Below are positions 26,355 through 37,101 of a DNA stretch of 64,000 nt, piece after piece; the stretch's first letter is position 1, and every line of letters begins with the position of its first letter. A program made the position numbers and the translations under genes. Source of the DNA: Jiangella endophytica (GTDB lineage Bacteria; Actinomycetota; Actinomycetes; Jiangellales; Jiangellaceae); the NCBI RefSeq assembly GCF_003427025.1, contig NZ_QVAI01000003.1, positions 124,001 to 188,000 of the forward strand. The letters run 5' to 3'. The notes under the pieces are model-generated. The model did not search any database. It was not told the origin of the DNA and was given only the letters and a program-made list of their open reading frames with translations.

Positions 26355-28202
26355 TCACGGGAGCGACAGTGTGGGGCGGTAGATGTCGATCCAGTGATAC
26401 AGGTCCAGCACGATCCCGATACCTTCCAGGAAGTTGTCAGGGAGGCTGTTCACGTCGTACTGGGCGGCCGTCCGCAACCAATCGACACTGACGATGTCGA
26501 AGACGCTGTGCTGTTCCTCGGTGAGGATGTCCTTGGCCTGCTGTTGGAGCGCCGTGCGGTAGCGCGGGTCGACGGTCGCCGGGTAGCCGCTCTTCCTGCG
26601 CTGGACCACTGATGGCGGCAAGACGTGCTGGGTGGCGTGTCGTAGGAGGCTCTTCTCTCTCCCGTCGAAGGTCTTGAGTGGCCACGGAACGTTGTAGACG
26701 TACTCGACGAGCCGGTGATCGCAGTACGGAACTCTCACTTCCAGCCCGACGGCCATCGATACCCGGTCCTTGCGGTCGAGCCACGTCCGCACCATGCGGG
26801 TCAGCGCCAGGTGGTTGACGACACGCATACGACGTGCGATGTCGCTCGCCCCGTCGACATGCTCGATCTGGGCGACGGCCGATGAGTATTGGGCCGCTGT
26901 GCGGGCCCGTATGTCGATATGAGTGAGCACGTCAGGCCGGAGAATGAAGGTCAGCGGGCTGGGTGACTTCTGGCTCGAGGACCGCCAGGCGAGCCACGGA
27001 AATGTGTCTGCTCTGCAGGCCGCTTCGTCGTGGAACCAGGGGTAGCCGCCGAACAACTCGTCAGCAGACTCGCCGGAGAGCGCCACGGTCGACTCCTGGC
27101 GGATCGCCTTGAACAGCTGGTAGAGAGATGCGTCCAACTGGCCGAGCCCTGGCATGTCGCGCGCCGCCACGACCGAGCGGCGGACGTCCGGGTCGGTGAT
27201 CTCGTCGAGGTCGAGCACGATGTTGCTGTGCGCGGTACCCACGTGTTCGGCGACCTGTCTGGCGAACGGGGTGTCTTGAGTGAGATGGATCTTGCTGGGC
27301 TTGAAGTTGTCGGCATGGCCCACGAAGTCGACCGAGAAGGTACGCAGCGTCTCGCCCGCTGAAGCGAGGTGCGCGCTCGCCAAGCCCGCGACCGCGCTCG
27401 AGTCCAGACCACCAGAGAGCAGCACGCACTGCGGAACGTCGGCGACGAGCTGGCGGCCGACGGTATCGGCCATCAGGTCGCGGACCCGTTCGACGGTCGT
27501 CGCCCGGTCGTCGGTGTGCTCCTTGACCGGCAATCTCCAATAGGCGTGCGTGGTCATTCCGCCACGCCCGACGATCACAGAGGTTCCGGGCTGTACTTCG
27601 TGCATGCCCTTCCACGGTGACCGGCCCGGAGTGCGGATCTCGGGGAACAGCTCTGCCAGGCCGTCCGCGTCGACGGCCCTGAGCGCCGCGCGGTTCGCGA
27701 GGATCGCCTTCGGTTCCGATCCGAACACCATGCCGTCAGGAGTCGGGAAATAGTAGAGCGGCTTGATTCCGAGCCGATCGCGAACCAGCGTGAGCTGCGA
27801 TGTCCCTTCATCCCAGATGGCGAAGGCGAACATTCCGTTCAGCCGCTCCGTCGACTGAGCGCCCCATTCGAGATAGGCCCGGAGCACGACCTCGGTGTCG
27901 CTGCTCGTGGTGAATCGGTGACGCCGAGACTCGAGCTCGCGGCGGAGTTCGAGGAAGTTGTAGACCTCACCGCTGTAGACGATCACCACGCGGCCGTGGG
28001 GACCCTCCGCGACCATGGGTTGGACGCCCCCGGCCAGGTCGATGACCGCCAGGCGCCGGTGACCGAGTCCGACATGTCTGCCCAGCCACGTGCCGCCGGC
28101 GTCAGGACCTCGGAGCATCATCGAGGACGTCATCGCGTCGATGGTCTCGCGCTCGAGCCTGAGGTCACGCTCGAAGGAGACCCAACCGGTGATGCCGCAC
28201 AT
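26355..28202 (-). CDS. asnB: Asparagine synthase (glutamine-hydrolysing)
   Basis: A 615-residue two-domain enzyme making asparagine, or another amide, from aspartate, ATP and glutamine. Met-Cys-Gly at the N-terminus supplies the glutaminase nucleophile Cys2, which is why the ATG at 28202 (GGAGG upstream) is chosen although the frame opens earlier. The class-II glutaminase domain runs to about residue 200. The PP-loop SGGLDSSAV of the synthetase domain is near 259-267. The glutaminase motif reads YSGEVYN, with Ser where E. coli AsnB has Asn. It stands apart from the usual housekeeping context, beside an amidase and an exporter, so it could amidate a secondary metabolite. Confidence 0.93.
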   Translation of the reverse strand: MCGITGWVSFERDLRLERETIDAMTSSMMLRGPDAGGTWLGRHVGLGHRRLAVIDLAGGVQPMVAEGPHGRVVIVYSGEVYNFLELRRELESRRHRFTTSSDTEVVLRAYLEWGAQSTERLNGMFAFAIWDEGTSQLTLVRDRLGIKPLYYFPTPDGMVFGSEPKAILANRAALRAVDADGLAELFPEIRTPGRSPWKGMHEVQPGTSVIVGRGGMTTHAYWRLPVKEHTDDRATTVERVRDLMADTVGRQLVADVPQCVLLSGGLDSSAVAGLASAHLASAGETLRTFSVDFVGHADNFKPSKIHLTQDTPFARQVAEHVGTAHSNIVLDLDEITDPDVRRSVVAARDMPGLGQLDASLYQLFKAIRQESTVALSGESADELFGGYPWFHDEAACRADTFPWLAWRSSSQKSPSPLTFILRPDVLTHIDIRARTAAQYSSAVAQIEHVDGASDIARRMRVVNHLALTRMVRTWLDRKDRVSMAVGLEVRVPYCDHRLVEYVYNVPWPLKTFDGREKSLLRHATQHVLPPSVVQRRKSGYPATVDPRYRTALQQQAKDILTEEQHSVFDIVSVDWLRTAAQYDVNSLPDNFLEGIGIVLDLYHWIDIYRPTLSLP

Positions 28203-28578
28203 GCTTGACCTCCGAAATGTCAGGGGCGCGTTGTGCTCATTCGATCCGGCATCGCGGCCGTCGGCCAGGGAGGCTGATTCTGCCGACGCCGAGTGGGCAG
28301 TTCGATCACGGCGATTCCGCACGCTGCCCATCGCCGCATCTCACTCGGCGCCGGAGGAAGTCCTCACCCGCGTGCTCTCCGAGGGCGGCATCTTCAGACC
28401 GTGCGTCTGGCCCGGGCCGGCCAGCTCGCGCCGATGCCGATCGTCACCACGATGGGCATCCACGGGGCCGGGACCATCGGCGTGGAGTGGGACACAGCGT
28501 CAGGGTCGCGCGGTCCGTTGCGCCTCGCGTCCCGACGCGATCACCCTCCTCTCAGGTTCCCGGTGGAGAATGGAGCCC
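28203..28578. other. Divergent intergenic region between asnB and dxr
   Basis: A 376-nt gap. Upstream of asnB it contains the GGAGG ribosome-binding site near 28206-28211. No conserved gene, terminator or repeat was recognised; the open frames through it are upstream extensions of dxr or shadows. Confidence 0.5.
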
Positions 28579-29781
28579 ATGCCAAGCGTCCGCGACGTCG
28601 TCATCCTGGGTTCGACCGGTTCGGTGGGCACGCAAGCCATCGACGTGGCGCGGCGGAATCCCGACCGGCTGCGCATCAGCGGCCTGGCCGCCGGCGGGTC
28701 CGATCCGGCGCAGCTGGCGGCGCAGGCGTTGGAGCTGGGCGTCGAGACGGTGGCCGTGGCGAAGGCGGGCGCCGCCGAGGACCTCCTGCTGGCGTTCTAC
28801 GCCGAGGCCGGCAAGCGCGGCTACGAGTCCGGCGAGTACCGCGTCCCCAAGATCCTCGCCGGGCCCGACGCGGCGGCCGAGCTGGCGTCGCAGCAGGGCG
28901 ACGTGGTGCTGAACGCCATCACCGGGTCCATCGGCCTCGCCCCCACGCTCGCCGCGCTGGAGTCGGGCCGGACGCTCGCCCTGGCCAACAAGGAGTCGCT
29001 CATCGCGGGCGGCCCGCTGGTGAAGCAGCGGGCCAAGCCCGGCCAGATTGTCCCCGTCGACAGCGAGCACAGCGCCCTCGCCCAGTGTCTCCGCGCGGGC
29101 ACGAGCGCCGAGGTGCGCAAGCTCGTCCTGACGGCGAGCGGCGGGCCGTTCCGCGGCCGCACGCGCGCGCAACAGGAAGGCGTGACGCCCGAGCAGGCGC
29201 TCGCGCACCCGACGTGGAGCATGGGCCCGGTCGTCACCATCAACTCGGCGAACCTGGTGAACAAGGGGCTGGAGCTGATCGAGGCGCACCTGCTGTTCGA
29301 CGTCGCGTTCGACGCGATCGAGGTGGTGGTGCACCCGCAGTCGATCGTCCACTCGATGGTCGAGTTCACCGACGGGTCGACGATCGCGCAGGCCAGCCCG
29401 CCCGACATGCGTATCCCCATCGCGCTCGCGCTGTCGTGGCCGGACCGCGTCCCGGACGCCGCGCCCGCCTGCGACTGGACGAAGGCCTCGACCTGGGAGT
29501 TCGAACCGCTCGACAACGACGCGTTCCCCGCCGTGGAGCTGGCCCGCAGCGCAGGCGTCCGCGGCGGTCTGGCACCCGCCGTCTACAACGCCGCGAACGA
29601 GGAGTGCCTGGCCGCGTTCGTGGCCGGCCGGCTGCCGTTCGTGGGCATCGTCGACACCATCGACCGTATCCTTGACGAGTACGGTGGTGGTGACGCACGG
29701 AGCGTCGACGACGTGGCGGCCGCTGAGCACTGGGCGCGAGCCCGTGCGCGCGAGCTCGCCGGATCGGAAGAGGAACGCTGA
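28579..29781 (+). CDS. dxr: 1-deoxy-D-xylulose-5-phosphate reductoisomerase
   Basis: A 400-residue enzyme of the MEP isoprenoid pathway that converts DXP to MEP with NADPH. The N-terminal nucleotide-binding motif is [16 protein letters not shown]. Active-site stretches are [36 protein letters not shown] and [14 protein letters not shown]. The ATG at 28579 starts directly before [12 protein letters not shown], with GGTGGAGA upstream. Its stop overlaps the start of the next gene by one base (TGATG). The order dxr-rip1-ispG is conserved in actinobacteria. Confidence 0.97.
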   Translation: MPSVRDVVILGSTGSVGTQAIDVARRNPDRLRISGLAAGGSDPAQLAAQALELGVETVAVAKAGAAEDLLLAFYAEAGKRGYESGEYRVPKILAGPDAAAELASQQGDVVLNAITGSIGLAPTLAALESGRTLALANKESLIAGGPLVKQRAKPGQIVPVDSEHSALAQCLRAGTSAEVRKLVLTASGGPFRGRTRAQQEGVTPEQALAHPTWSMGPVVTINSANLVNKGLELIEAHLLFDVAFDAIEVVVHPQSIVHSMVEFTDGSTIAQASPPDMRIPIALALSWPDRVPDAAPACDWTKASTWEFEPLDNDAFPAVELARSAGVRGGLAPAVYNAANEECLAAFVAGRLPFVGIVDTIDRILDEYGGGDARSVDDVAAAEHWARARARELAGSEEER

Positions 29782-31103
29782 TGGACCTGCTCGCCGTCCT
29801 CGGCATCCTGCTGTTCGCCGTCGGGCTGATCATCTCGATCGCGCTGCACGAGATCGGCCACCTCGTGCCGGCGAAGCTGTTCGGCGTCAAGGTCAGCCAG
29901 TACATGATCGGCTTCGGCCGCACGGTGTGGTCGCGCAAGCGGGGCGAGACGGAGTACGGCGTCAAGGCCATCCCGCTGGGCGGCTTCGTCCGCATGATCG
30001 GCATGTTCCCGCCCGAGCCCGGCGGCGACGCCACACACCTGCGGCAGTCCAGCACCGGCCTGTTCCAGACGATGGCCCGCGACGCCCGCACCGCGTCGCG
30101 CGAGGAGATCGGCCCCGGCGACGAGGACCGCGTGTTCTACCGCAAGGCGTGGTGGAAGAAGCTCATCATCATGCTCGGCGGGCCGGCCATGAACATCGTC
30201 CTCGCGATCGTGCTGGCCGGCGGCGTGCTGATGACGTTCGGCAACCCCGACAAGCCGGTGTTCGCCCCCGTCGTCAGCCTCGTGAACAAGTGCGTCATCC
30301 CGGCCTCGGAGGCCGCGCAGGCCGGCGACGACTGCACCGGCTACCCGGCCGCACCGGCCGCCGCGGCGGGCATCCTGCCCGGCGACCGCGTCCTCGAGAT
30401 CGAGGGCAAGCCGATGCACACCTGGACGGAGGTCTCCGACGCCATCCAGGACGCCGGCCCGGGCCCGATGCCGATGGTCATCGAGCGCGACGGTCAGCGC
30501 ATGGACCTCGCGCCGAACCTCGAGCTGGCCGAGCGGCCCGACCCGAACGGGCCCGAGGGCGCCACCATCGAGACCAGCTTCCTCGGCATCGCCCCGACGC
30601 TCGACCACTTCCAGCAGGAGTCCGTCGGCGGCACGCTCGCGTGGACCGGCGGCTTCATCAGCAACACCGCCGAGGCCATGTCGCGCATCCCGCAGCGCAT
30701 GGTCGACGTGTGGGACGCGGCGTTCGGCGGCGGCGAGCGCAGCCCCGAAACACCGGTCAGCATCGTCGGCGCGGGACGCATCGGCGGCGAGATCGCGTCG
30801 GCCGACGGGCTCACCGCGGCCCAGCGGGTGGCCACGTTCGTCATGATGCTGGCCTCGTTCAACATGGCCATCGCCATCTTCAACCTGGTGCCGCTGCTGC
30901 CGCTCGACGGCGGCCACGCGGCCGGCGCCATCTGGGAGGCCATCAAGCGGGCCTTCGCCAAGGTGTTCCGCCGGCCCGAGCCGCAGCCGGTCGACGTCGC
31001 CAAGGCGCTCCCGCTGGCCTACGGCGTCGCCGTCGTGCTCATCGGCATGAGCGCGCTGCTGATCTACGCCGACCTCGTCAACCCCGTCCGGCTACTGGGC
31101 TAG
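29781..31103 (+). CDS. rip1: Site-2 intramembrane metalloprotease (Rip1/RseP family)
   Basis: A 440-residue membrane zinc protease that cuts transmembrane substrates such as anti-sigma factors. The HEIGH zinc motif is at residues 23-27 in the first helix. A PDZ domain lies around residues 190-260 ([17 protein letters not shown]). The second catalytic element, [15 protein letters not shown], is near 372-386 and supplies the third zinc ligand. Long loops are inserted between the first helix and the PDZ domain, as in actinobacterial members. It sits between dxr and ispG, as in Mycobacterium (Rv2869c). Confidence 0.95.
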   Translation: MDLLAVLGILLFAVGLIISIALHEIGHLVPAKLFGVKVSQYMIGFGRTVWSRKRGETEYGVKAIPLGGFVRMIGMFPPEPGGDATHLRQSSTGLFQTMARDARTASREEIGPGDEDRVFYRKAWWKKLIIMLGGPAMNIVLAIVLAGGVLMTFGNPDKPVFAPVVSLVNKCVIPASEAAQAGDDCTGYPAAPAAAAGILPGDRVLEIEGKPMHTWTEVSDAIQDAGPGPMPMVIERDGQRMDLAPNLELAERPDPNGPEGATIETSFLGIAPTLDHFQQESVGGTLAWTGGFISNTAEAMSRIPQRMVDVWDAAFGGGERSPETPVSIVGAGRIGGEIASADGLTAAQRVATFVMMLASFNMAIAIFNLVPLLPLDGGHAAGAIWEAIKRAFAKVFRRPEPQPVDVAKALPLAYGVAVVLIGMSALLIYADLVNPVRLLG

Positions 31104-31129
31104 AAGAGCAAGGAGAGAGTGGAATTCGC

Positions 31130-32281
31130 ATGAACGTCGCCCTGGGGATGCCGCAGCTGCCGCCGCCCGTGCTCGCGCCGCGCCGGCCGTCGCGCAAGAT
31201 CCACGTCGGCAAGGTCGAGGTGGGCGGCGACGCCCCCGTCAGCGTGCAGTCCATGACCACCACGCCGACCACCGACATCAACGCGACGCTGCAGCAGATC
31301 GCCGAGCTCACGGCGGCCGGCTGCGACATCGTCCGGGTCGCCGTGCCCAGTGCCGACGACGCCGAGGCGCTGCCGGCCATCGCGAAGAAGTCGCAGATCC
31401 CGGTCATCGCCGACATCCACTTCCAGCCGAAGTACGTGTTCGCGGCCATCGACGCCGGCTGCGCCGCGGTCCGCGTCAACCCGGGCAACATCAAGAAGTT
31501 CGACGACAAGGTCGGCGAGATCGCCAAGGCGGCCAAGGATGCCGGCATCTCGCTGCGCATCGGCGTCAACGCCGGCTCGCTCGACCCTCGGCTGCTCGAG
31601 AAGTACGGCAAGGCCACCCCCGAGGCGCTGGTCGAGTCCGCCATCTGGGAGGCCTCGCTGTTCGAGGAGCACGACTTCCACGACTTCAAGATCTCGGTCA
31701 AGCACAACGACCCCGTCGTCATGGTCCGCGCCTACGAGCTGCTGGCCGAGCGCGGCGACTGGCCGCTGCACCTCGGGGTCACGGAGGCCGGTCCGGCGTT
31801 CCAGGGCACCATCAAGTCCGCCACGGCGTTCGGCGCGCTGCTCTCGAAGGGCATCGGCGACACCATCCGCGTCTCCCTGTCCGCGCCGCCGGTGGAAGAG
31901 GTGAAGGTCGGCAACCAGATCCTGCAGTCGCTGAACCTGCGCCCGCGCAAGCTCGAGATCGTGTCCTGTCCGTCCTGCGGCCGCGCCCAGGTCGACGTCT
32001 ACACGCTGGCCGACCGCGTCACCGCCGGGCTCGAGGGCATGGAGGTCCCGCTGCGTGTCGCCGTCATGGGCTGCGTGGTGAACGGCCCTGGGGAGGCGCG
32101 CGAGGCCGATCTGGGCGTAGCATCCGGCAACGGCAAGGGCCAGATCTTCGTGAAGGGTGAGGTCGTCAAGACGGTTCCGGAGTCGGAGATCGTCGAGACG
32201 CTGATCGAGGAGGCCATGCGCATCGCCGAGTCGATGGACGCCGGCGACGGCGACGGCGGGCCGGTGGTCACCGTCGCCTGA
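31130..32281 (+). CDS. ispG: 4-hydroxy-3-methylbut-2-en-1-yl diphosphate synthase
   Basis: A 383-residue enzyme of the MEP pathway that reduces MEcPP to HMBPP using a 4Fe-4S cluster. The TIM-barrel part includes [13 protein letters not shown] and [13 protein letters not shown]. The C-terminal cluster domain has cysteines in SCPSCGR (near 282-288) and [10 protein letters not shown] (near 317-326). AAGGAGAG precedes the ATG at 31130. It follows rip1 by 26 nt, so dxr, rip1 and ispG are probably cotranscribed. The C-terminus has an Asp/Gly-rich tail. Confidence 0.97.
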   Translation: MNVALGMPQLPPPVLAPRRPSRKIHVGKVEVGGDAPVSVQSMTTTPTTDINATLQQIAELTAAGCDIVRVAVPSADDAEALPAIAKKSQIPVIADIHFQPKYVFAAIDAGCAAVRVNPGNIKKFDDKVGEIAKAAKDAGISLRIGVNAGSLDPRLLEKYGKATPEALVESAIWEASLFEEHDFHDFKISVKHNDPVVMVRAYELLAERGDWPLHLGVTEAGPAFQGTIKSATAFGALLSKGIGDTIRVSLSAPPVEEVKVGNQILQSLNLRPRKLEIVSCPSCGRAQVDVYTLADRVTAGLEGMEVPLRVAVMGCVVNGPGEAREADLGVASGNGKGQIFVKGEVVKTVPESEIVETLIEEAMRIAESMDAGDGDGGPVVTVA

Positions 32282-32309
32282 CGGCGACACTCGGGGGAGA
32301 GGGGGCGAC

Positions 32310-33155
32310 GTGATCGGGACGTCGACGGCGGTGCGGCCGCTGAACCAGGCCGACCTGGACGACACCGTCGCGCTGCTCGACCGCGACCCCTGCCTCGACG
32401 TGTTCGTCGGCGCCCGGGTGCACGCGTCCGGCCTTGCGCCGTCGCGGCTGGCCGGCGAGCTGTGGGGCTACTACGAGGAGAGCCGGCTGCGGTCGCTGTG
32501 CTACTCCGGCGCGAACCTGGTGCCGGTCGCGGCGTCCGCCCGGGCCGCCCGCACCTTCGCCGACCTCGCCGTCCGCCGCGGGCGTCGCTGCTCGTCCATC
32601 GTCGGGCCGGCCGACGCCGTCCTGTCGATGTGGGACCTCCTCCGCCCCGAGTGGGGCCCGGCCCGCGAGGTGCGCTCGTGCCAGCCGGTCATGGCGCTCA
32701 GCTCACCGCCGGCCGTCCCGGCCGACCCGCAGGTACGCCGGGTGCGCGCGGACGAGATCGACCTGCTCTTCCCGGCCGCCATCGCGATGTTCACCGAGGA
32801 GGTCGGCGTCTCGCCCACGGGCACCGACGGCGGCGCGTACTACAAGGCGCGGCTCACCGAGCTGGTCCGGGCCGGCCGCGCGTTCGCCCGGTTCGAGGAC
32901 GGCGAGATCGTCTTCAAGGCCGAGATCGGCGCGGTCACGCCGCACGCCTGCCAGGTGCAGGGCGTCTGGGTGCGGCCGGACCGCCGCGGCGAGCGGCTGT
33001 CCGTCGGCGGCATGGCGGCCGTCGTCCAGTACGCGCTACGCGAGATCGCCCCGGCCGTCACGCTCTACGTCAACGACTTCAACGTCGCCGCCCGGGGCGC
33101 GTACCGCCGGGTCGGCTTCACCGAGGTCGGCCGGTTCGCCACGATCATGTTCTGA
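32310..33155 (+). CDS. GNAT acetyltransferase with DUF4081 domain
   Basis: A 281-residue protein. The N-terminal half matches the DUF4081 type (LLDRDPCLDVFVGARV ... LWGYYEESRLRSLCYSGANLVPV). The C-terminal half is a GNAT fold with an acetyl-CoA loop QGVWVRPDRRGERLSVGGMAAVV and VTLYVNDFNVAARGAYRRVGF. The gene order after ispG matches Mycobacterium Rv2867c, so it is probably a conserved member of this operon. The acetylated substrate is not known to me. Confidence 0.9.
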   Translation: MIGTSTAVRPLNQADLDDTVALLDRDPCLDVFVGARVHASGLAPSRLAGELWGYYEESRLRSLCYSGANLVPVAASARAARTFADLAVRRGRRCSSIVGPADAVLSMWDLLRPEWGPAREVRSCQPVMALSSPPAVPADPQVRRVRADEIDLLFPAAIAMFTEEVGVSPTGTDGGAYYKARLTELVRAGRAFARFEDGEIVFKAEIGAVTPHACQVQGVWVRPDRRGERLSVGGMAAVVQYALREIAPAVTLYVNDFNVAARGAYRRVGFTEVGRFATIMF

Positions 33156-33198
33156 AGTCACGGGTGAACATCCGCCCCGTCCGGCACACTGGACCGCG

Positions 33199-34404
33199 AT
33201 GAACCGCCGACTCACCCGTCTCGCCGCCGTCGTCGCCGCCCTGCTCGTGGCCGCCGGCTGCGGGAGCGACGGCGACGACCCGGGCGCCGCGCCCACCACC
33301 CCGTCGGCGCCCGCCACGTCCGACACGCCGTCGCCCACGCCGTCACCGACCCCCGACCCGCGCACGTTCACGCTGGTCGCGACCGGTGACGTGCTGCTGC
33401 ACGAGCGGCTGTGGACGCAGGCGCGCAACGACGCCGGGCCGGGCGAGGAGATGAACTTCGCGCCACAGTTGGCCACCATCGCGCCGATCGTCCAGGGCGC
33501 CGGGCTGGCCGTCTGTCATCTGGAGACGCCGCTGGCCCCGGCCGGCGGCCCGTACGAGGGCTACCCGACGTTCTCCGGCCCGCCGCAGATCGCGACGGCG
33601 CTGGCCGAGACCGGCTACGACGCCTGCACCACCGCGTCGAACCACACGTTCGACCAGGGCGCCGCCGGCGTCGACCGCACCCTCGACACCCTCGATGCCG
33701 CCGGCCTGGCGCACGCCGGCTCGGCCCGCACCCCCGACGAGGCCCAGACGATCACGCACGTCCAGGTCGCCGCCGACGGCGACCCCGTCGACGTCGCGCT
33801 GCTCTCGTACACGTTCGGCTTCAACGGCATCCCGGCGCCCGATGGCGAGACCTGGCGCGGCAACGAGATCGAGCCCGGCCGCGTCCTGGCCGACGCCGCC
33901 ACCGCCCGCGCCGAGGGCGCCGACGTCGTCGTCGCCGCGCTGCACTGGGGCGACGAGTACGTCCACGAGCCGAACGCGCTGCAGACCGAGCTGGCGCCGG
34001 AGCTCATCGCGTCGCCCGACATCGACCTGCTGCTCGGCCACCACGCGCACGTCGTCCAGCCGATGGAGAACATCGGCGGCGAGTGGGTCGTCTACGGCAT
34101 GGGCAACCTGATGGCCAACCACGCCGAACCGGAGGGCCCGAAGGCCGAAGGGCTGCTCACCCGGTTCACCTTCACCGAGGACACCGCGAGCGGCGCGTTC
34201 ACCGTCACCAAGGCCGAGTTCCTGCCGCTCTACCAGACCTACCAGCCGCCGGTCGAGGTGCTCGACGTGCCCGCGGCGCTCGCCGGCGGCGACACCGGGA
34301 CTGCGACGGCCGCGCGGCTGCGGCAGGCACGCGACCGCACCACGGAGATCGTGCTCAGCCGGGGCGGCGCGGCCGCCGGGGCGGTCCCGCTGGAATCGCC
34401 GTGA
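33199..34404 (+). CDS. CapA-family lipoprotein (metallophosphoesterase-like)
   Basis: A 401-residue secreted protein. The signal peptide ends at a lipobox (VAAGC, Cys near residue 21), followed by a Pro/Ser/Thr-rich linker to about residue 55. The CapA/PgsA domain has the expected motifs: VATGDVLLHERLW, VCHLETPL, TASNHTFDQG, ALHWGDEYVHEPN and LLGHHAHVVQPME. CapA was first described in poly-gamma-glutamate capsule synthesis, but no capB/capC genes are nearby, so that role is not implied. The ATG at 33199 is set by the signal peptide; no good Shine-Dalgarno is visible. Confidence 0.9.
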   Translation: MNRRLTRLAAVVAALLVAAGCGSDGDDPGAAPTTPSAPATSDTPSPTPSPTPDPRTFTLVATGDVLLHERLWTQARNDAGPGEEMNFAPQLATIAPIVQGAGLAVCHLETPLAPAGGPYEGYPTFSGPPQIATALAETGYDACTTASNHTFDQGAAGVDRTLDTLDAAGLAHAGSARTPDEAQTITHVQVAADGDPVDVALLSYTFGFNGIPAPDGETWRGNEIEPGRVLADAATARAEGADVVVAALHWGDEYVHEPNALQTELAPELIASPDIDLLLGHHAHVVQPMENIGGEWVVYGMGNLMANHAEPEGPKAEGLLTRFTFTEDTASGAFTVTKAEFLPLYQTYQPPVEVLDVPAALAGGDTGTATAARLRQARDRTTEIVLSRGGAAAGAVPLESP

Positions 34405-34430
34405 CCGTCCGCTGACCGGCCGGTTATCCT
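34401..34430 (+). promoter_or_regulatory. Likely proS promoter
   Basis: GTGACC (34401-34406) and TATCCT (34425-34430) are 18 nt apart, overlapping the end of the CapA gene, and lie about 45 nt upstream of the proS start. Confidence 0.4.
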
Positions 34431-34475
34431 CGTCCTTCATCGTCCGATCCGTCCGTGGAAGCCCTGGAGAACCCC

Positions 34476-36236
34476 GTGATCCTGCGCATGTCGACGTTGT
34501 TCCTGCGAACCCTGCGCGAGGATCCGGTCGACGCCGAGGTGCCGAGCCACAAACTGCTGGTCCGGGCCGGGTACGTCCGCCGGGCCGCGCCGGGCATCTA
34601 CTCCTGGCTGCCGCTGGGCTACCGGGTGCTGCGCAACGTCGAGGAGATCGTCCGTCAGGAGATGAACGCCATCGGTGCGCAGGAGGTGCACTTCCCGGCG
34701 CTGCTGCCCCGCGAGCCCTACGAGGCCACCAACCGGTGGGAGGAGTACGGCGACACCCTCTTCCGGCTGCAGGACCGCAAGGGCGGCGACTACCTGCTCG
34801 GGCCCACGCACGAAGAGATGTTCACCCTGCTGGTGAAGGACCTGTACTCGTCGTACAAGGACCTCCCGCTGGCGCTGTACCAGATCCAGACCAAGTACCG
34901 CGACGAGGCCCGGCCGCGCGCCGGCATCCTGCGCGGCCGCGAGTTCGTCATGAAGGACTCCTACACCTTCGACGTCTCCGACGAGGCGTTCATGACGTCC
35001 TACCTCGCCCACCGCGCCGCGTACATCAAGATCTTCGACCGCCTCGGCCTCGACTACGTCATCGTCAAGGCGACGTCCGGCGCCATGGGCGGCTCGGCCA
35101 GCGAGGAGTTCCTCGCCACCGCGGAGAACGGCGAGGACACCTACGTCCGCTCGGCCGGCGGCTACGCGGCCAACGTCGAGGCCGTGACCACCCCGGTGCC
35201 CGACCCGCTGCCGTACGACGACGTCGCCGCGGCGCACGCCGAGGACACCCCGGACACGCCGACCATCGAGACCCTCGTCGCTCACCTCAACGAGCGGTTC
35301 CCGCGCGACGACCGGCCCTGGCAGGCGTCGGACACGCTGAAGAACGTGCTGGTCGTCCTGCATCACCCGGACGGCACCCGCGAGCCGCTCGCCATCGGCG
35401 TCCCCGGCGACCGCGAGGTGGACGAGAAGCGGCTGCAGGCGCAGATCGAGCCGGCCGAGCTGGAGCCGTTCACCGAACAGGACTTCGCGAAGCACCCGAG
35501 GCTGGTCAAGGGCTACATCGGCCCGGGCGTGCTGGGGGAGAAGAACGCGTCCGGCATCCGCTACCTCGTCGACCCCCGCGTCGTCGAGGGCACCCGCTGG
35601 GTCACCGGCGCCGACACCCCCGGCAAGCACGTCATCGACCTCGTCGCCGGGCGCGACTTCACCGCCGACGGCACCATCGAGGCCGCCGAGGTGCGCGCCG
35701 GCGATCCCGCGCCCGACGGCTCCGGCCCGCTCGAGACCGCCCGCGGCATCGAGATGGGGCACATCTTCCAGCTCGGCCGCAAGTACGCCGAGGCGCTGGG
35801 CCTGCGGGTGCTGGACGAGAACGGCAAGCTGGTCACCGTCACCATGGGCTCCTACGGCGTGGGCGTGTCGCGCGCCGTCGCCGCCATCGTCGAGAACTCC
35901 CACGACGACGCCGGCATCATCTGGCCGCGCGAGGTCGCGCCCGCCGACGTCCACCTGGTGGCCACCGGCAAGGACGACGCGGTCTTCGCGGCGGCGTCCG
36001 GCATCGCCGAGCAGCTGGACGCGGCCGGGGTGCGGGTCCTCTACGACGACCGCAAGGGCGTCAGCCCGGGCGTGAAGTTCAAGGACTCCGAGCTGATCGG
36101 CGTGCCGACCATCGTCGTCGTGGGCCGCGGCCTGGCCGGCGGCGTCGTCGAGATCAAGGACCGCGTCACCGGCGAGCGCCAGGAGGTCCCCGTCGCCGAG
36201 GTCGTCGACCGCCTGCGGGAGATCGTCGCAGAATAG
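34476..36236 (+). CDS. proS: Prolyl-tRNA synthetase
   Basis: A 586-residue class II aminoacyl-tRNA synthetase, bacterial type with the editing (INS/YbaK) domain inserted between motifs 2 and 3 (about residues 220-400). The N-terminus is [31 protein letters not shown]. Motif 2 lies around [23 protein letters not shown], and motif 3 around [16 protein letters not shown]. The anticodon-binding domain forms the C-terminus. The GTG at 34476 has TGGAGA 5 nt upstream; ATG 34488 is an alternative 4 codons later. It charges tRNA-Pro with proline. Confidence 0.97.
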   Translation: MILRMSTLFLRTLREDPVDAEVPSHKLLVRAGYVRRAAPGIYSWLPLGYRVLRNVEEIVRQEMNAIGAQEVHFPALLPREPYEATNRWEEYGDTLFRLQDRKGGDYLLGPTHEEMFTLLVKDLYSSYKDLPLALYQIQTKYRDEARPRAGILRGREFVMKDSYTFDVSDEAFMTSYLAHRAAYIKIFDRLGLDYVIVKATSGAMGGSASEEFLATAENGEDTYVRSAGGYAANVEAVTTPVPDPLPYDDVAAAHAEDTPDTPTIETLVAHLNERFPRDDRPWQASDTLKNVLVVLHHPDGTREPLAIGVPGDREVDEKRLQAQIEPAELEPFTEQDFAKHPRLVKGYIGPGVLGEKNASGIRYLVDPRVVEGTRWVTGADTPGKHVIDLVAGRDFTADGTIEAAEVRAGDPAPDGSGPLETARGIEMGHIFQLGRKYAEALGLRVLDENGKLVTVTMGSYGVGVSRAVAAIVENSHDDAGIIWPREVAPADVHLVATGKDDAVFAAASGIAEQLDAAGVRVLYDDRKGVSPGVKFKDSELIGVPTIVVVGRGLAGGVVEIKDRVTGERQEVPVAEVVDRLREIVAE

Positions 36237-36241
36237 GACGC

Positions 36242-37060
36242 ATGACCGGTCCGCTCCACGGCGTGTACCCGGCCGGCGCCGCCCATGCGGCGCTGGCCGG
36301 CGACGTCGTCGGGTACTGCGGGTACGTCGAGCACTCGCCGGTGCCGGTGCGGCGCCGCGAGCTGCCCGGGCCGCGGGTGCCGGTCATCATCAGCTTCGGC
36401 GACTCGCTGTCGGTGCGCTCACCCGGCCTCAGCGGCGAGCTGACCTCGTTCGTGGCCGGGTTCCACGACACCTTCGCCGTCACCGAGTTCGTCGGCGGCC
36501 AATGCGGCCTGCAGGTCGACCTCACGCCGCTGGGCGCGCACCGGCTGCTCGGCCTGGCCGGCGCCGACCTGCGCGACGGGTCGATCCGGCTGTCCGACGT
36601 GGTCGGGCGGCAGGCCGCCGACGAGCTCGTGGAGCGGCTGGTCGAGGCGCCCGACTGGGCCACGAGATTCACGCTGGCCGACGTGTTCTGGTCGCACCGC
36701 TCGGAGGCAGCGCGGCCGGTCGACGCCGAGGTCGGGTGGGCATGGGAGCGGCTGCGTCGCTCCGGTGGCCGGCTGCGCATCGGCACGCTGGCCGCCGAGG
36801 TCGGCTGGAGCCGGCGGCATCTCGCCAGCCGGTTCCGCGAGCAGGTCGGCCAGGGCCCGAAGGAGGCCGCGAGGGTGCTGCGGTTCGCCCGGGCCGTACG
36901 GCTGCTGGACCGCGCCCCGTCGCTCAGCGACCTCGCCGCCGAGGCCGGCTACGCCGACCACAGCCACCTCGTGCGCGAGTTCCGCGCCCTGGCCGGCTGC
37001 ACACCGTCCCAGTTGGCGGCCGAGCGGACCGGTGCGCAGGTCGCGGCCGAGGTCCCATAA
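36242..37060 (+). CDS. AraC-family transcriptional regulator
   Basis: A 272-residue regulator that begins 5 nt after the proS stop. The N-terminal half resembles the DUF6597 type found in AraC proteins (YVEHSPVPVRRRELPGPRVPVIISFGD). The C-terminal HTH_18 domain includes IGTLAAEVGWSRRHLASRFR and LSDLAAEAGYADHSHLVREF. It is probably cotranscribed with proS or read through from it. The VOC-family gene 41 nt downstream on the same strand may be its target; the effector is unknown. Confidence 0.88.
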   Translation: MTGPLHGVYPAGAAHAALAGDVVGYCGYVEHSPVPVRRRELPGPRVPVIISFGDSLSVRSPGLSGELTSFVAGFHDTFAVTEFVGGQCGLQVDLTPLGAHRLLGLAGADLRDGSIRLSDVVGRQAADELVERLVEAPDWATRFTLADVFWSHRSEAARPVDAEVGWAWERLRRSGGRLRIGTLAAEVGWSRRHLASRFREQVGQGPKEAARVLRFARAVRLLDRAPSLSDLAAEAGYADHSHLVREFRALAGCTPSQLAAERTGAQVAAEVP

Positions 37061-37101
37061 GTACAAGCTCCGCGGTGCCGGGCACACCTAGCCTGGCGCG
37101 C

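Noticed and set aside
28293..28578. A possible degraded gene upstream of dxr
   Set aside because: Short phrases in one frame look protein-like, but no start, RBS or family match supports a gene or pseudogene.
33199..34404. Poly-gamma-glutamate capsule locus based on the CapA-like protein
   Set aside because: No capB or capC homologue is nearby, and CapA-like lipoproteins are common on their own in actinobacteria.
32434..34404. A 656-codon frame fusing the GNAT region with the CapA-like protein
   Set aside because: The GNAT enzyme is encoded in a different frame; the CapA-like protein starts at its signal peptide (33199), and the upstream part is a shadow.
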